This document shows positions 24,840 to 36,700 of a stretch of DNA of 64,000 nt, one piece after another. The notes beneath the pieces were generated by a model. The model saw only the letters and a list, made by a program, of their open reading frames with translations. It had not been told where the DNA came from and made no database searches. Source of the stretch: Durusdinium trenchii. Lineage: Eukaryota > Sar > Dinophyceae > Suessiales > Symbiodiniaceae. The DNA is taken from the NCBI GenBank assembly GCA_963970005.1, contig CAXAMN010026406.1, forward strand, positions 300,812 to 364,811, written 5' to 3'. Position 1 is the stretch's first letter, and each line of letters begins with the position of its first letter. The translations under genes were made by a program, and so were the position numbers.

Positions 24840-27800
24840 CGTGTTTGCTTCAGAGGCTCGGCCAAAGCCCTGGAGCAAGAATATGCCATGGCATATGCAG
24901 CAGGCAAGCTGTTGAACTCTGTGGGCGAAAACTCGTCACAACCAGCAACATCCCCATGTCGTCACAGCCATCTTGGCAGTTCAGCACATCCATATTCCAG
25001 CAGAAAACGTCATGCAACTGTTGTTCAACACTTTGGTTTTTCCATCAGTGAGTCGGCTTGTAGAGTGGCTTGTAGCTGATTTGTCATCTTGTTGATATCC
25101 TTTTAACCATCTCAAGCCTGCCGGACTTGGACGACTTTGAGTTGCCAGGGAACCTCTTAGAGTTGCATGGGCAACTGCAGCTACCAGTGGTTTCTTTGCT
25201 CCCTGTCCTCTCGCTGCTGGTGGAGAAGGCTGTGGAGGCCACGCATGGGAGGGACCGTTTAGAAAGACGAAACTTTGAGGCAAAGCTACACTGTTGCACT
25301 TGTGTTTGTTGCCCAGGGTGCAGTAGGAAAAATAAAGTAGATGCCACGCGATGGGTTGGGGCCAACTCATCTTGAGATCAGCCTATCTCTAAAATCCTTC
25401 GATCGGAATATGCAGAGAAAGCGCTTGCAGCTGACCAGCAGCAGAATCAGCCGCTTGCGAAGGTGTCCATGTTACCTGGAGCTGGCAGTGGAGATGAGCC
25501 CTTTGCTTTGCAGGCAAGACAGCCTGGGTCGCACAGGGAGCGAGGAGCAATGGAAAGATGGTTCTTCCCAACAGCTGGTGGGTGCTACTAGCACTATTAA
25601 TGCTGTTATTAATTACTTTGGTAACACAGTCAGTTTGGGATAGCTTTGACAAGATTGGCAGACTAGAGGGCTGTGTTCACCGATTCCAGCTTCTTTTTGC
25701 AGATGTCCACGTTTCATTGACTGCCCCATGAGGGGGGAGCGTTTTTCGACATACCTGGCCCTGGTATAATGGTCTATTTGGGCGTTTGCAGATTCAAAGC
25801 ATAGTGACAGTGGAAGAGATTCGAACAAATCCATCCCATCCATCCCGCTTCGAGACACTCAGCACACTCAGCAGCGGGTCTTTCAGCATCCTTCAGCCAG
25901 ACCCTGCCAGGAGCTGCGGCGTCAATTGAGGCCCCTGGCAGAGCCAGCTGCCATCTCCAAGCTCTTCAGCACCGTGCTGGGCCTGCGCGCCACGCCACAG
26001 GTGCAGTGCTTTTAAATAAAGAGTATATATATATATATATTATATATATATGTATCTAAATATCTATATATATATATTTGTGTGTGTGTGTTTTCCTTTT
26101 CAGGGGGCATGGAAGAAAAGGGTCCGGGTGGAGCTTAAGAACTTTCCAAGAGGTTTTGTAGTAGTTAAACATGTTTCATTACATATATATATATGTATAT
26201 ATATACATTGTCCTTGTGGTTGGGATCCTTCTGTAGGATTGCTGTGGGAAATGAGAGGAGGACACGAGATTCTCAAAACTACAGCAACCTTCCACGTACA
26301 TGGTTCCTGACAATTTGCTGGTCCTTCAGTCCTTATTTGTATCATATGCCCAGGCTTCACCTTTTTATGCATTCGGGGGTTGCCATAGGTATAGGTGAAA
26401 CATGGTGAAACACATCGATTCTCAACATTGGCATCCTTTGCAGGAGAGTCTCGTCGTGATGCCTTTGCGGGGCTACCAGCGACATTGCGCCCTGGCAGCC
26501 AGTGAGAAGGGATCGGGCAGAGGACAGGAATGGACAAGGCGAGCATGTGCACGCATGGTTTAGAGCATAGTGCACACGTGTGGTTTTACACCCAAACCCC
26601 GAGAGTACCGGCTTCCTTTGATGGTGAGGATTCTTCATGGGGTCCAAATTGTCTTCCACTCCCGGAGGCTAAATTGGACCTGATGACCAGATTCATATTC
26701 ATACTCCCAGCACTCGCACTCAGGTATCGCCGTGGCAAGGCATGAAGTCAACCCAGAGGAGTGGCCCGGAGAGCACACCTGCTCGGTGACTAAAGCAATC
26801 TTGACAATCCGTTTTCCTTTTGGAGGTTGTGATGATTGTTGCTTCTCACTACGGGGTCATATTCAAACATCAACCGTAGATTTTGAGCAGTTGTTGTACC
26901 GTTTATACGACGTCCTCCTTGAAATTGAGCATGCCTGAAACTGTTCCTATACTTGATACATAGGTAAAAAATATATTACATGTTATTTTATTCCCAATTC
27001 CCATATTTTGATAATTTTCGGATTGTGCCAAGATGTTTCAAGCGGAGTATCTCAACATGCTGGGGCTGTGTGCCCAATGGCTGAGCTAAAAGCCCTTCAG
27101 AACCCCTTGGTTCGATCCACAAGCATTGCCGCATTGCCCCACCCATGCAGCAATGCAGGCGGTGGGCTATATAGCGCAGCTCTACAGCGTTTTGTTGGTG
27201 AAAGCCCGTGCAGCTGCCAAGGCTGGTGCAAACCACCAGGCAACTGGGGGGCTGGAGTGACAAGCTGAGAGGGCCTGGAAAGGTTGGACGCCGCACAACT
27301 CATGGACAAGCACAGGGGGTGTACCAAGGGACATGCCCACATGAATGGTGATGAAGGGCAGTGGTTGGGTGCTTGTGATCAGCACTTCCATGAAATGCGC
27401 CAGGTGTTTCAGAGCATCGCCAACACAATTGCCTACATGGAGGGTGGAGATGTGTCCAAAGCGCATCTTGGCTTGAAACCATGGGGTTTTTGGTCGCGAC
27501 AGATCGCATTTGGCAGTGTGGTCAAGTGCGGTATTTGTACTGACTTCCATACTCAAAAAACAACAAGACAGAGACATCAAGAGACTGAAACGAAGCCTGA
27601 AATTGTAACAATCATTGTCGATTGCAAGTTGATGCCTTTGCTTCTGGAAGCAGATGTCACGAATGGGATTCCACCGTGGAGTTGATTATGCACCCAGGGA
27701 CTTCCTTCTGTTATTCCCGCCAGCAGCCATGCTTGAGTAAATTTCTCTTTGGGAACGGTGCCGGCAGGCTATGGAGACACATCGAGAGCATGGTGCCCTT

Positions 27801-28330
27801 CGATGGCAAGAGCAGCTCTCAAATGGAGGCCATGAAGGTGCGGCGACATGTCATGCAGAAAGATGAGGTTTTGCATCAGAATGGTACAGTAGGTGAGCAT
27901 GCCTGACCAGATGCATAGTCACATCGTATGACATGTTTGTCTTTTTAATTTTCTGTGCACTCTTTGTCTACCACATCATGTTTCAAGAGGTGCCTGAAGA
28001 CTTCAGCTCGTTTTTCAGCCCAGCTGTTTTTCAGCTCGTTTTTCCATGCCTCCCAGGTGGAGCATTTCCACCTCATCCACCTCCATGCAGTTCTCCTCTC
28101 CCAGAGTTTGGGAGTCATGACCAGTGACGAGCTGAAAGGCTCGGACGCTCCTCTTTGCAAGCACGCAACTCGGCCTGAAAAAGAAATTCAGTGGTGGGTC
28201 AGTGGTGGCTATGGCCAGAAGAGAATGCACTCAAAGATGCTCAACGCATCACACAGTGCAGCAAACTGTTGGGATGGTTGTTTGAGCAAACTGGCGATGA
28301 GTGGAATCAGGGAAGGCGTAAATGAAGCTT
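24840..28330 (+). CDS. multi-exon gene (or genes) of unknown function
   Basis: Many exon-like segments follow each other on the + strand: about 24853-25050 (SAKALEQEYAMAYAAGKLLN), about 25115-25310 (LDDFELPGNLLELHGQLQLP), about 25393-25560 (LRSEYAEKALAADQQQNQPL), about 25790-25999 (CQELRRQLRPLAEPAAISKL, ending at CCACAG/GTG), 26104-26160 (GAWKKRVRVELKNFPRGF), 26444-26525 (ESLVVMPLRGYQRHCALA), about 27155-27250 (VGYIAQLYSVLLVKARAAAK), about 27280-27490 (FHEMRQVFQSIANTIAYMEG), about 27690-27890 (RLWRHIESMVPFDGKSSS) and about 28190-28330 (ENALKDAQRITQCSKLLGWL). Composition is typical of real exons, helical and mildly amphipathic. I recognise no catalytic or binding motif, and the exon phases were not fully reconciled, so the gene number is open. 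Confidence 0.4.
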
Positions 28331-28334
28331 GAGG

Positions 28335-29605
28335 ACTCAGGGAAGAGCATGTTGATTGTACCAAATCTGCCAAGCCAACATCGAAGCTGACAAAATCCTG
28401 AAATTTATTAACATGTTCTAAAAGCCTTTAGCCAGGAGCGATTAAGATCTTAGATCCATGTTGCTCCAACCGACGACGCTTTCTGAGGACCTGGCTCCTT
28501 ACGTCGCGAAGGCGCCTTTGTTTTTCACCACGGTGGTGGACAGATTTGGTGGGAGAGGTTTGGAGGGAATAAAGCAAATGGAAGACCTTCCAAGAAAACC
28601 GGATTTGAGCGAACTCTAGAGCCAAGAGACCGAGAGGGCTGAAATGCCAGATCTGAACATGGGGACCCTGGAAGCCAAGGGACAATGTAATGTTAGTCTA
28701 CAAATCTACAGTAGATCTTTTGGCATTCTCTTTGCCAGAGCCAGATCAGGCCTCCCTATGTGTTTTTTGGAGCCCATCAGTCAGTGAGCCTGCGTTCAAA
28801 TACCGCCCCTATAGGGCTGGGGAGGCTTTGGGCCAATCTTTGCACCAAGCCCTGAATTTGACGTGCTTTGCTTTTTGTCCTGTAGTATACAATATGGATC
28901 CTTCATGATTCATGGTCCTTCTCCAGCATGAGTCAGACGAATTAAGTCCTCTTCTCCAAGTGGGATGACGGCATGGTTCCTTTTGGACTGACCGTCCGCT
29001 TCACCGGTAGGTGACGGCTTTGACCTCATGGATCGCCTGGAGCCCGGCAAGCCCCGCATCCTTGCAGATCAGAGCCTTGAAGCAAGGTGAAGCGGCTGGA
29101 CGTCATGACATACATCATATCATATATGGGCGGAAGTATGCGGATCAAACACACAGACATATATATATATATATTATATATATGTGGTACACGACCCCCG
29201 CCCAAAGATTCCAATTTTTCGATGTGTTGGTAACACTCTTCAAAGCCAGGACTTTGTTTGTTTGACGGGGTGCCATATACATTGTATAGCATGTGCATAC
29301 ACACAAATTTTGTGCCGCACTGACACAGAAATACTTAGGCATTTGGTGACAGATTCCCATTGCAATGCATTGCAATAGGCAATGGGATTCAAGAGTCAAT
29401 CAAGATTTCAGAAAGTAATTCTGGATTCCCGAGTCCTGGCATTCAAGAATTCTTCTCTGAAATGTTGAATCTCGAATCCTGGGATTCACGAATTCTTCTT
29501 TGTAATCTTGAATCTCGAATGCCGGCAAGGGGCTGTACGTTTCAAGAAAGGGCCCGTTGCAACCCAGTGCAGCTGTTCTGCTCTAAATGTTCCTTGGTAG
29601 TCCTT
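28335..29605. other. no recognised gene; microsatellites and a small duplication
   Basis: A TA microsatellite lies at about 29158-29182, and a two-unit repeat at 29437-29525. Open frames are short and featureless. Confidence 0.4.
29437..29525. repeat. two-unit tandem repeat containing GAATTCTTCTnTG and TTGAATCTCGAAT
   Basis: Two imperfect units of about 46 bp, each with GAATTCTTC near the start and TTGAATCTCGAAT near the end. A related partial unit precedes them at about 29390. The AT-rich inverted words (GAATTC, ATTC/GAAT) could form small hairpins. Confidence 0.5.
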
Positions 29606-29609
29606 CAGC

Positions 29610-31940
29610 CCTTTGGTCTTCGCTGCCGAGAAATGGCTGAAGAACAGGAAGGTGATCCTTCGCGTGTGTCACCCGGACAGTGCACTTAGAAGTCCAAAGT
29701 GCAAGACGTTCTACACGACAGTCTGGTTCACCGGAAGAAACGTATCAAAGTTTGAGGCAAATTCATCTGGCAATCGCCTAACTTTGTCAAGCTTTCCACC
29801 CACAAACTTCCATGTGAACAAGGCAGGAACGCAGATCATTGATCAGGCCCGAAGGTTCATCAAGGATCGCCTGCGTCAATTTACCAAGGTGGGTAGCCCT
29901 TTGCTTCGTGCCCATATCCGGCCTGCCCATTATGAGTACTTGAATCGCAGCCAGGATCTCTCGGCCTGCACTGGCAGCTTTTGCCTTCGTACATGCAGGA
30001 CTGTTGTGTAGGTGCTACAATCTGCCATAGCTTGGGGACTACTTGGTCCTGTTTCTGAACACGTTTGCAGAAGCAGTCTGCATGTGCAACGTTCAACAAA
30101 CTCTTAAAACTGAAGTCCTTGATCTATCCTTCCAAAAATTGATCGCATCTCAGCAATCAACAAGAACAATACATCTTTGGAGTTGGCATGCAGCATGAAT
30201 ATCTGATTATCTATTTGTAATATTGAGTTAGACATGCATGCAGGAGGCAAAAATGGTAGATCCTTGGGGGATAGCATATGCATATATATGCTTATACTGT
30301 ATAATTGCATGATCAAATATATTGTCTCTGTGTGTTTTATGGATATAAATTAGGGATCAATCATGGTAGTTATATAGATGTTTGCGTTGGAACGTAAATG
30401 GGCCGGACCCACCTGGTTGGTTTCTTTGTTGGAAAGTCCATGGGTTGAACGTTGGATCTGTGTCAGCTATGCTTGGCTCATCTCGGCTGTGAGGCACTCG
30501 CAGTGGGTTGTGTGACAAAGTTGCATAACTTGACTCGCAAGTCGCCAAGTGGTGTTTGATTAAATAGCCTGTGCAGAACGAACTTCAGGTATTTCAGCCA
30601 CAGTTTAGCAGGTCACGCTTTCGCAGACCACTTGTTAGATTGTTTGAAGAGTGTGCAACCCCCAAACCAATATAACACCTGAACGTGTTCCTTGGAAGAC
30701 TCGAAACCACTGGTTCAGTTGATTGTTTGGGGCATTTGGTGACTGTGAAACTCCAAGGAGAAGAATTGCTCCAAGTAGCTGGTCGTGTCCTTGCTCAGCT
30801 GCACCTTGCAAAGAGGGAGTTGAATCAGAGGGACGGTGCGCCGCACAAGCAACGGCGGAGACCTGTCCCCCACCGTTCCTGGGTTTTCTTGGGCACCACC
30901 TCCCCAAACAAATATGTTTAGAACCTTAAAAGTGACCAATGCCGATGGCCCTCTCTACAACAATGTCTTTTTTGGGGGCCTGTGCATGAACCTAGAGGAT
31001 GCAATCAAACCAAAACCCACACGTGATGTGTTTGAGCACGCATTTTGCAACCCTTGGATGGTTTGCTCCAGTGGCTATCCCTGCGAAACATTGATGCTTG
31101 GGTTCGGCTGGATGCCTAGGTATCGCATTTGCGACCGCACCTGGGTCCCTGTGCACGACTGGCATGCTCCAGAGCAAGTGTTGGAAGGCTTCAAGGCTGC
31201 GATGCAGGCGCAGCTGCCTGGATGTGAAACGTGTTGCTTCATTGGATGTCATCGAACTGCAGCTGTGATGACTGAATTGCATACCGTACAATTATATGTG
31301 GTCGTCTAGCTCGTCCTGTTTGTCTAGTCCCCACTTCACATTGAATCACCCACCCCCTTTCTATTCTGACATGCCATTCGTCCATTTGCAGGAGGTCGCG
31401 CGGGCGGGCGTGGACCGCCTCTTGAGACACCTGCCACAAGTCCCTTGGGCTGATGAGCGCTACCGGGTGAGACTGGACCAGCTCACGTTTGGCACACAGA
31501 TTTGCGTATTGATTTGCCATGATTTGCCACCTAGAACTTAGAACTCTGTGGACAGTGGCAACTGAAAGTATGACACCGCAGTGCTTTTGCCTGCTTTTGC
31601 CCTCACACAGCTCCCTATTGCACTTCTGAACTTCTGAGTGGATTCCCAAAACATTCTATTCTTCCCACTCTTTTGGGGCGGCGACTGGACCCACTCTTTA
31701 AGGATAGAACGAAGGACATCAATTCACGGACCTCATGGATTTCCACCTTGACAAATACAGGGGAGCAAGGAGACTGGACGTTTGACTTTGTTGTGAGAGA
31801 TCTATATGTGGCAGTGCCTGGTGGCTTTCGAAAAACCCATAGCAGCAGCAGTTGCAGTTTGCCTCGACCACCGAGGCAATTCCCTTCGAGCAACGAGTGG
31901 CCCTCCTCCGTGCACGTGTTCAGCACGCTCGAGAGGCGTG
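29610..31940 (+). CDS. multi-exon gene of unknown function
   Basis: Exon about 29610-29888 is the longest (VFAAEKWLKNRKVILRVC, then FHVNKAGTQIIDQARRFIKD) and ends at a GTGGGT donor. Next are about 30737-30890 (LQGEELLQVAGRVLAQLHLA), about 30910-31250 (NVFFGGLCMNLEDAIKP and WHAPEQVLEGFKAAMQAQLP), 31392-31466 (EVARAGVDRLLRHLPQVPWA; acceptor CAG, donor GTGAGA, 25 codons) and about 31858-31935 (TEAIPFEQRVALLRARVQHA). I do not recognise the family. It lies directly upstream of the DUF674-like gene on the same strand. Confidence 0.4.
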
Positions 31941-32152
31941 ATAGGGGTTGGGCTACAGCGATGACGTACTGCTGCACTCTGACGCAGCAGACTGGGTGGA
32001 GTATTTGTGCAGCGTATGGAGTATGTAAAATCTCTCAGGTTGCGTTTGGGTGGTGCTGTTGGGATTTCTTGGGTGGAGCATGTTGAGCATTTGGCCGTGT
32101 CATGGAGGCTCAAGGCTTCTCAAGTCTCGAGTGCAGCACTTCGCTTGTCCAG

Positions 32153-33018
32153 ATGGCCTTGCCGAAGGATCAGAGGTGCTTGAAGGAGAGTGATGGCATG
32201 AAGGTTCAAGTGCTTCGTGGTACAGATGGCAAGGCAAGGCTTTGATATGCTTTGATATGCTTTGACTTAAGAAGACAGGTTGTACTTGACATGAGATCGG
32301 TTGGAGGTGAAAGGTAGGTTGTAAAAACGATATGTATACGTCCTATACGTCCAATATGCAGGCTCAAGGTGGACTTAAAGCAGTTGCTCACGCTGTCCAG
32401 GTGATTTTCTTGGAAGGTGGCTCAGACTTTGTCGAGATGATGTTCAAGCTCATGCAGTCTCCTCTCTCGAGCCTTCTTGGAGTATGTCCGATGAATCAGG
32501 AAAGTGCTCTTTCTCCTCTCGTGGTCCTACGGAAGTCCTTGTCCGAATTGGCTTTGCAGTCCTTTGCCAAGGGAAGACTTCCAGACGAAACATTGCCTGG
32601 GCCGATCGAAACCTCTGAGATCATGAAGATGAAACCTTTTGGAACGGATGGATTCACAGACTTCAAGAAGCGACGCCGCTCCCGCTCATGGCGCTCAGGC
32701 TCAAGCTCAAGCTCACGACCACGCTCAAAGCATCGTTCGCGCTCACGTTCGCTCAGGAGGAGGGAGCACTCTGAGGGCATTTTGAAAGACAACTGCAAGT
32801 TCATGGTCACAGACTCCCTGGAGGTCTTCGAATCTTCCACAGTCAAGGCCATGGAGCTTATGCAAGGCAAGGTGCGTGGCTTCGGTGATATCAAGACTTC
32901 AAGTGCAACAGTGAGCAAGGAGTGTGTCCAGAACTTGATTCAACAAAGTTTGCGTGGATCAAGAACGGTGCTCAGTCAAGTGCTTCTGGCTCATGGCTGC
33001 TCTGCCACTGCCAAGTGA
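32153..33018 (+). CDS. DUF674-like protein with an internal RS-rich linker, two exons
   Basis: Exon 1 32153-32233 starts at ATGGCC (MALPKDQRCLKESDG) and ends at AAG before a GCAAGG donor. The GC-AG intron 32234-32400 joins exon 2 32401-33018 in phase 0, giving 232 residues. Across the junction the text reads DGKVIFLEGGSDFVEMMFK, followed by SPLSSLLG. The C-terminal part reads CKFMVTDSLEVFESS, then VSKECVQNLIQQSLRGSRTV. Both halves resemble the two conserved blocks of plant DUF674 proteins (DFVD.LFS...PLG and VTDDL.V...S ... LL..SL.S...LT). Between them is a basic, Ser/Arg-rich linker (KKRRRSRSWRSGSSSSS and further RS repeats), as seen in splicing-related SR proteins. The function of DUF674 is unknown. 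The RS linker suggests a nuclear or phosphorylated protein, but it could be a simple-sequence expansion. Confidence 0.6.
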
Positions 33019-33797
33019 GAAAAATCGATGTCGGTGACAGTACAGCACATCAGATACGAGATCACTGCTGCAATTGAAGTTCAAAGCTCTGAGCGGCACA
33101 AAGCAACAGCCTTTGCGACCCGCCATGCGCTTAATCACAGTGCGAACAGATACAGAACAAGCTGAAACATGCTGAAACTATGCAAAGCTTCGAGCCGTTC
33201 GATCTAAGGCATCATAAGCATAATGATCTATTTATGTCACGGGCGGGTGGTCAAATCAGCGCCAAGTGGTGACCATTTGTAGTTGGGCACCAGTTCCATC
33301 TCCTGTGACTGGTTACAGCGCGACATGTGTTTGGTGTCCTGCAGAAATTCCATGGTTTTCAACACGCTGTTCGGTGCCTGGCTGGTTGTCCAAAGTGAGA
33401 AGGCCATGCCGCGGCCTGGGGTTCGATTTGTTTGTTGATCAAGCAGTTCTTGCAGGTGGGTTCATTCTAGCATATCCAAACTTTGTCGCAAGGATGCAGA
33501 CGCAGCCAGCAACTCCGTGTGAATCCAGCAGCATGCTCCAGCATCCGTTTTGGGGCAGCACCTACAGTTCCATCACACCCTCACCTGACCAGCTGCACAG
33601 GGTGACATCCATTATGGTGTCACAGGGGCCAACCAGGCTTCTCTAGCCAACCCCGAACTATGTAACTATGCATTCAACCCACGACTTAACCACCGCCACC
33701 ATGAGTTCGGACATGTCAGAACTTTAAGTTTTCTTGGGTGGGGTGTTCAGCTGGGTGTTGTGCCCTACCCCATGCACCCACCGAATACATCTCCGCC
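33019..33797. other. gap between genes, nothing recognised
   Basis: Open frames on both strands are short. 33266-33646 (+) is open for 126 codons but shows no family motif and lacks exon-like borders. The 5' end of the next gene lies at the right edge. Confidence 0.4.
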
Positions 33798-36700
33798 ATG
33801 TCCTCGCCCACCGCGGCCGTGGCCGTGGTCGGCGGCGGCCTGGCTGGCCTGGTGGCCGCCGAGGCGGTCGCCACGGCGCTGGGCGACGGGGAACGGACCA
33901 GCGTGGTGGTCTTCGACCTTGGGGCGCGGGGCCTGGGAGGACGCTGCGGACATCGCGAGGATGTGAGCCTTGAGAAAGTCCAGGACTCTTTCAAAGTTTC
34001 TCTGAACAGGACAGGGAGGAAAGCAGACACGAAGAAAAGATATCCAAGACTGGAGGGGCATCCAGGAATCCATATTGATCCGGGTCCATGCTGTTTGGGT
34101 CGCATGGTTCATTGTAGGTTTGCCTGTGTTTGCGGTGTGTTTTTTTTCACCATCGCTGTTTGTGTGACCTGTGCGCTTCTGAGGACTCGTGAGCTTCGCC
34201 GCTTTGACCATGGCGCGCAGTTCTTGAGCTGCGGTGCCAGGGACGATGTCCGATGGAGCAAGCTGGTGGCGTCATGGAACCGAGATGCTGGGCCAAAGGG
34301 TTGTGCCACCAAACGGACTTATCACGTAGAAACGAAGCACCCCAAACCGATGATGTGTCAACCTAGCGTAGAACCTCTTGTAGGATGACGTTTTACAATT
34401 TTAATCAATTTTACAATCCCAGTTGATTGATTTTAATAGATCAAGAGGCTATATACATTATAGATTATTATAGATCGATCGGACTGGAAGTTGGGTTGGG
34501 GTGGGTTGAATTAAATAATCCAATTGAATCCATCCGAATCACAGCTAATCACCGACAATCCTTTGATCCATGTGATCCATGTGATTCGGTGGAACCCAAC
34601 ACCCAAGCAAAGGCAGCAAGTCCATGGATACATGTGGCCTAGAGCAGAAGCATGTTTACATGTCTTATTGATGTTCATTTTTCTGTGTCCGAGGAGGGCT
34701 TCCTCGAACGCTGGAACCCACGCATTGTGGAAATAAGCGCGGCTGGGAAACCTTCAGAGCTCGATCGATCGGCTCCATCCTTCTTCGATGTTGCCTCAGC
34801 TGATGAGCTCTATGTAAGCCCTGGCGGAATGCGGAACCTCTCTGAGGGCTTGGACACTTGACGCCTTCGGTTTCGTTTCCCTTCCTTCACGTCGACCGTG
34901 GGACGTGCGATCGCGTGCGATGTGTGACGTGTGACGTGCGGTTGGACTCTGGGAGGAGTCCTTCACCCTAGGATTGCAACCACTATCCGTTTCATGGTTT
35001 TACCCTTTTTGCCCATGCAACCACTGTTGTACGAAGGAGTTTCCACTACAAAACCAGCTCAACCATGCTCAACCTTTCCTTTGATAGTCTTGGAAGGCTA
35101 GGGTTGGTTCCCCTGTTCCAGCTACACTAAACAATTATATATATATAAATTAAACGACTGGACTGGAACATAGGAATTTAATGAAATTTACCATGCAGTT
35201 GCAACTTTTAAAGATACGCGTTTCGATTTTGCTGTTAAACAGCAACACTATCACTAAAGACAACAATATGATCATTTCATGTTCTAAGACATGGGAACGC
35301 GCACTGGCACAACTGCCCCTATGTGAGCATGTGAGGAAAATGTCCCGAATCTGGGGAGTTAGAACCAAACAAAGTGTTTTTCAGGGTTTTGTTAGTTTTT
35401 GGCACTTTTAATGTTTTGGGGGGTTCTTAGCCTGCAGTGCAGCTGGAAAGAAGGGTTCAAGGCTAGGGTTCCTTTGCCGTGCCTCTTAGATAGTCATTGG
35501 ATATCATTGTTCAAACAGCATCAAACAAATGCAGTGCAAACAGTGAAAACGCACCCTCCCTGCAACAAACATGAAAGTGGGACCCCCCTGTTGGATCATG
35601 TTCGGCGCCACACCTGCGTTTGTAATTAGACGAATTCGCGTGCGAGGCGTCGCGCGAGTTGAATCGCTCCAGACGCAACAGAAAGAAAGAAAGAAAGAAA
35701 GAAAGAAAAAGTCCAAGGCGCGCAGGGGTCATTTCCAAGTGGTGCGTGGCTGCCGGGTACGACGTGTTCACCATGAAGGTGCACTGTGGACCCTACACGG
35801 CAATTCGGGCAATGAGGCGAGCTGTTCGGACGAAAGCACAAGCGCTTTTGGACGCACCAGCATGTGGGAGACACATGAACATGACTCACACAGAAATACT
35901 CACAGAACCAAACGGTTTGTAACAACTCTGGGGAAGGCATGCCGCCAGATGTGGACTCCAGACTGGAGTCAGACTTGTGCAATGTGGTGGTTGTTTGTCT
36001 TGGGGAAGGGGCCGCTCCGCCGGAACCTGAAAGGGAACACATATCTCAACCGTCTCAACCCATTACTCAGAGGAAAGGCTCAAGTTAGTCATGTATCAGT
36101 TGCGGATTCTCATCTTGCAGCCCCCTCACATACCTGGTTTTCACGTTGAACGCCCTCGAGGCACACCATGAGGCTGCAGAAAAGGATGCCCGAGACGCTG
36201 AGGAGCGGTTGGATGGCACGAAATTTCACGATCGGATAGAAGAAAGGTAAATCATTGTACTGTAAATCCTGGATCCCTTTGAATTTATAACACATATATG
36301 AGCCACATATATGTTGTTCCTGACTACCTGGGGATGCTAAAACCACAGTGAACGTATTTTGCTTCGGGACCGTGCGGTCGGGACCGTGCGGTCAAAGGGG
36401 AAGTAATATGAAGTGACGGGTGACCGGCCAGTGGCAAGTGAAGATTCGATGTTTAGTGTAAACCATTCAGGGCAGGCAGCAAACCATGACATACCGTGAC
36501 AGTGTTTCACCCTCATAGCTTTTTCTTAATAGTGGGCTCTATATGTTTGCAAACCATGACAACTTCTAGTTGTTCTTTTCAAGAGATGCCCGCCATTTTT
36601 GCTCATCAGCGGGTAGGGCGGCGGAGCCCTCTGCGATCGTCCTCGGTCATCCTTGCCCTGCTGTTCAGCTTCACATAACTGAATTTAAAAGTCCTTCTAG

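Noticed and set aside
27078..27120. tRNA- or SINE-like A/B box (GGTTCGATCC)
   Set aside because: The B-box word is present, but no T stem, anticodon stem or acceptor stem can be formed, and the stretch lies amid exon-like sequence.
33738..34388. single 216-codon ORF covering the start of the renalase-like gene
   Set aside because: It reads through the GT-AG intron 33963-34193, which happens to be a multiple of three without stops; the family sequence requires splicing.
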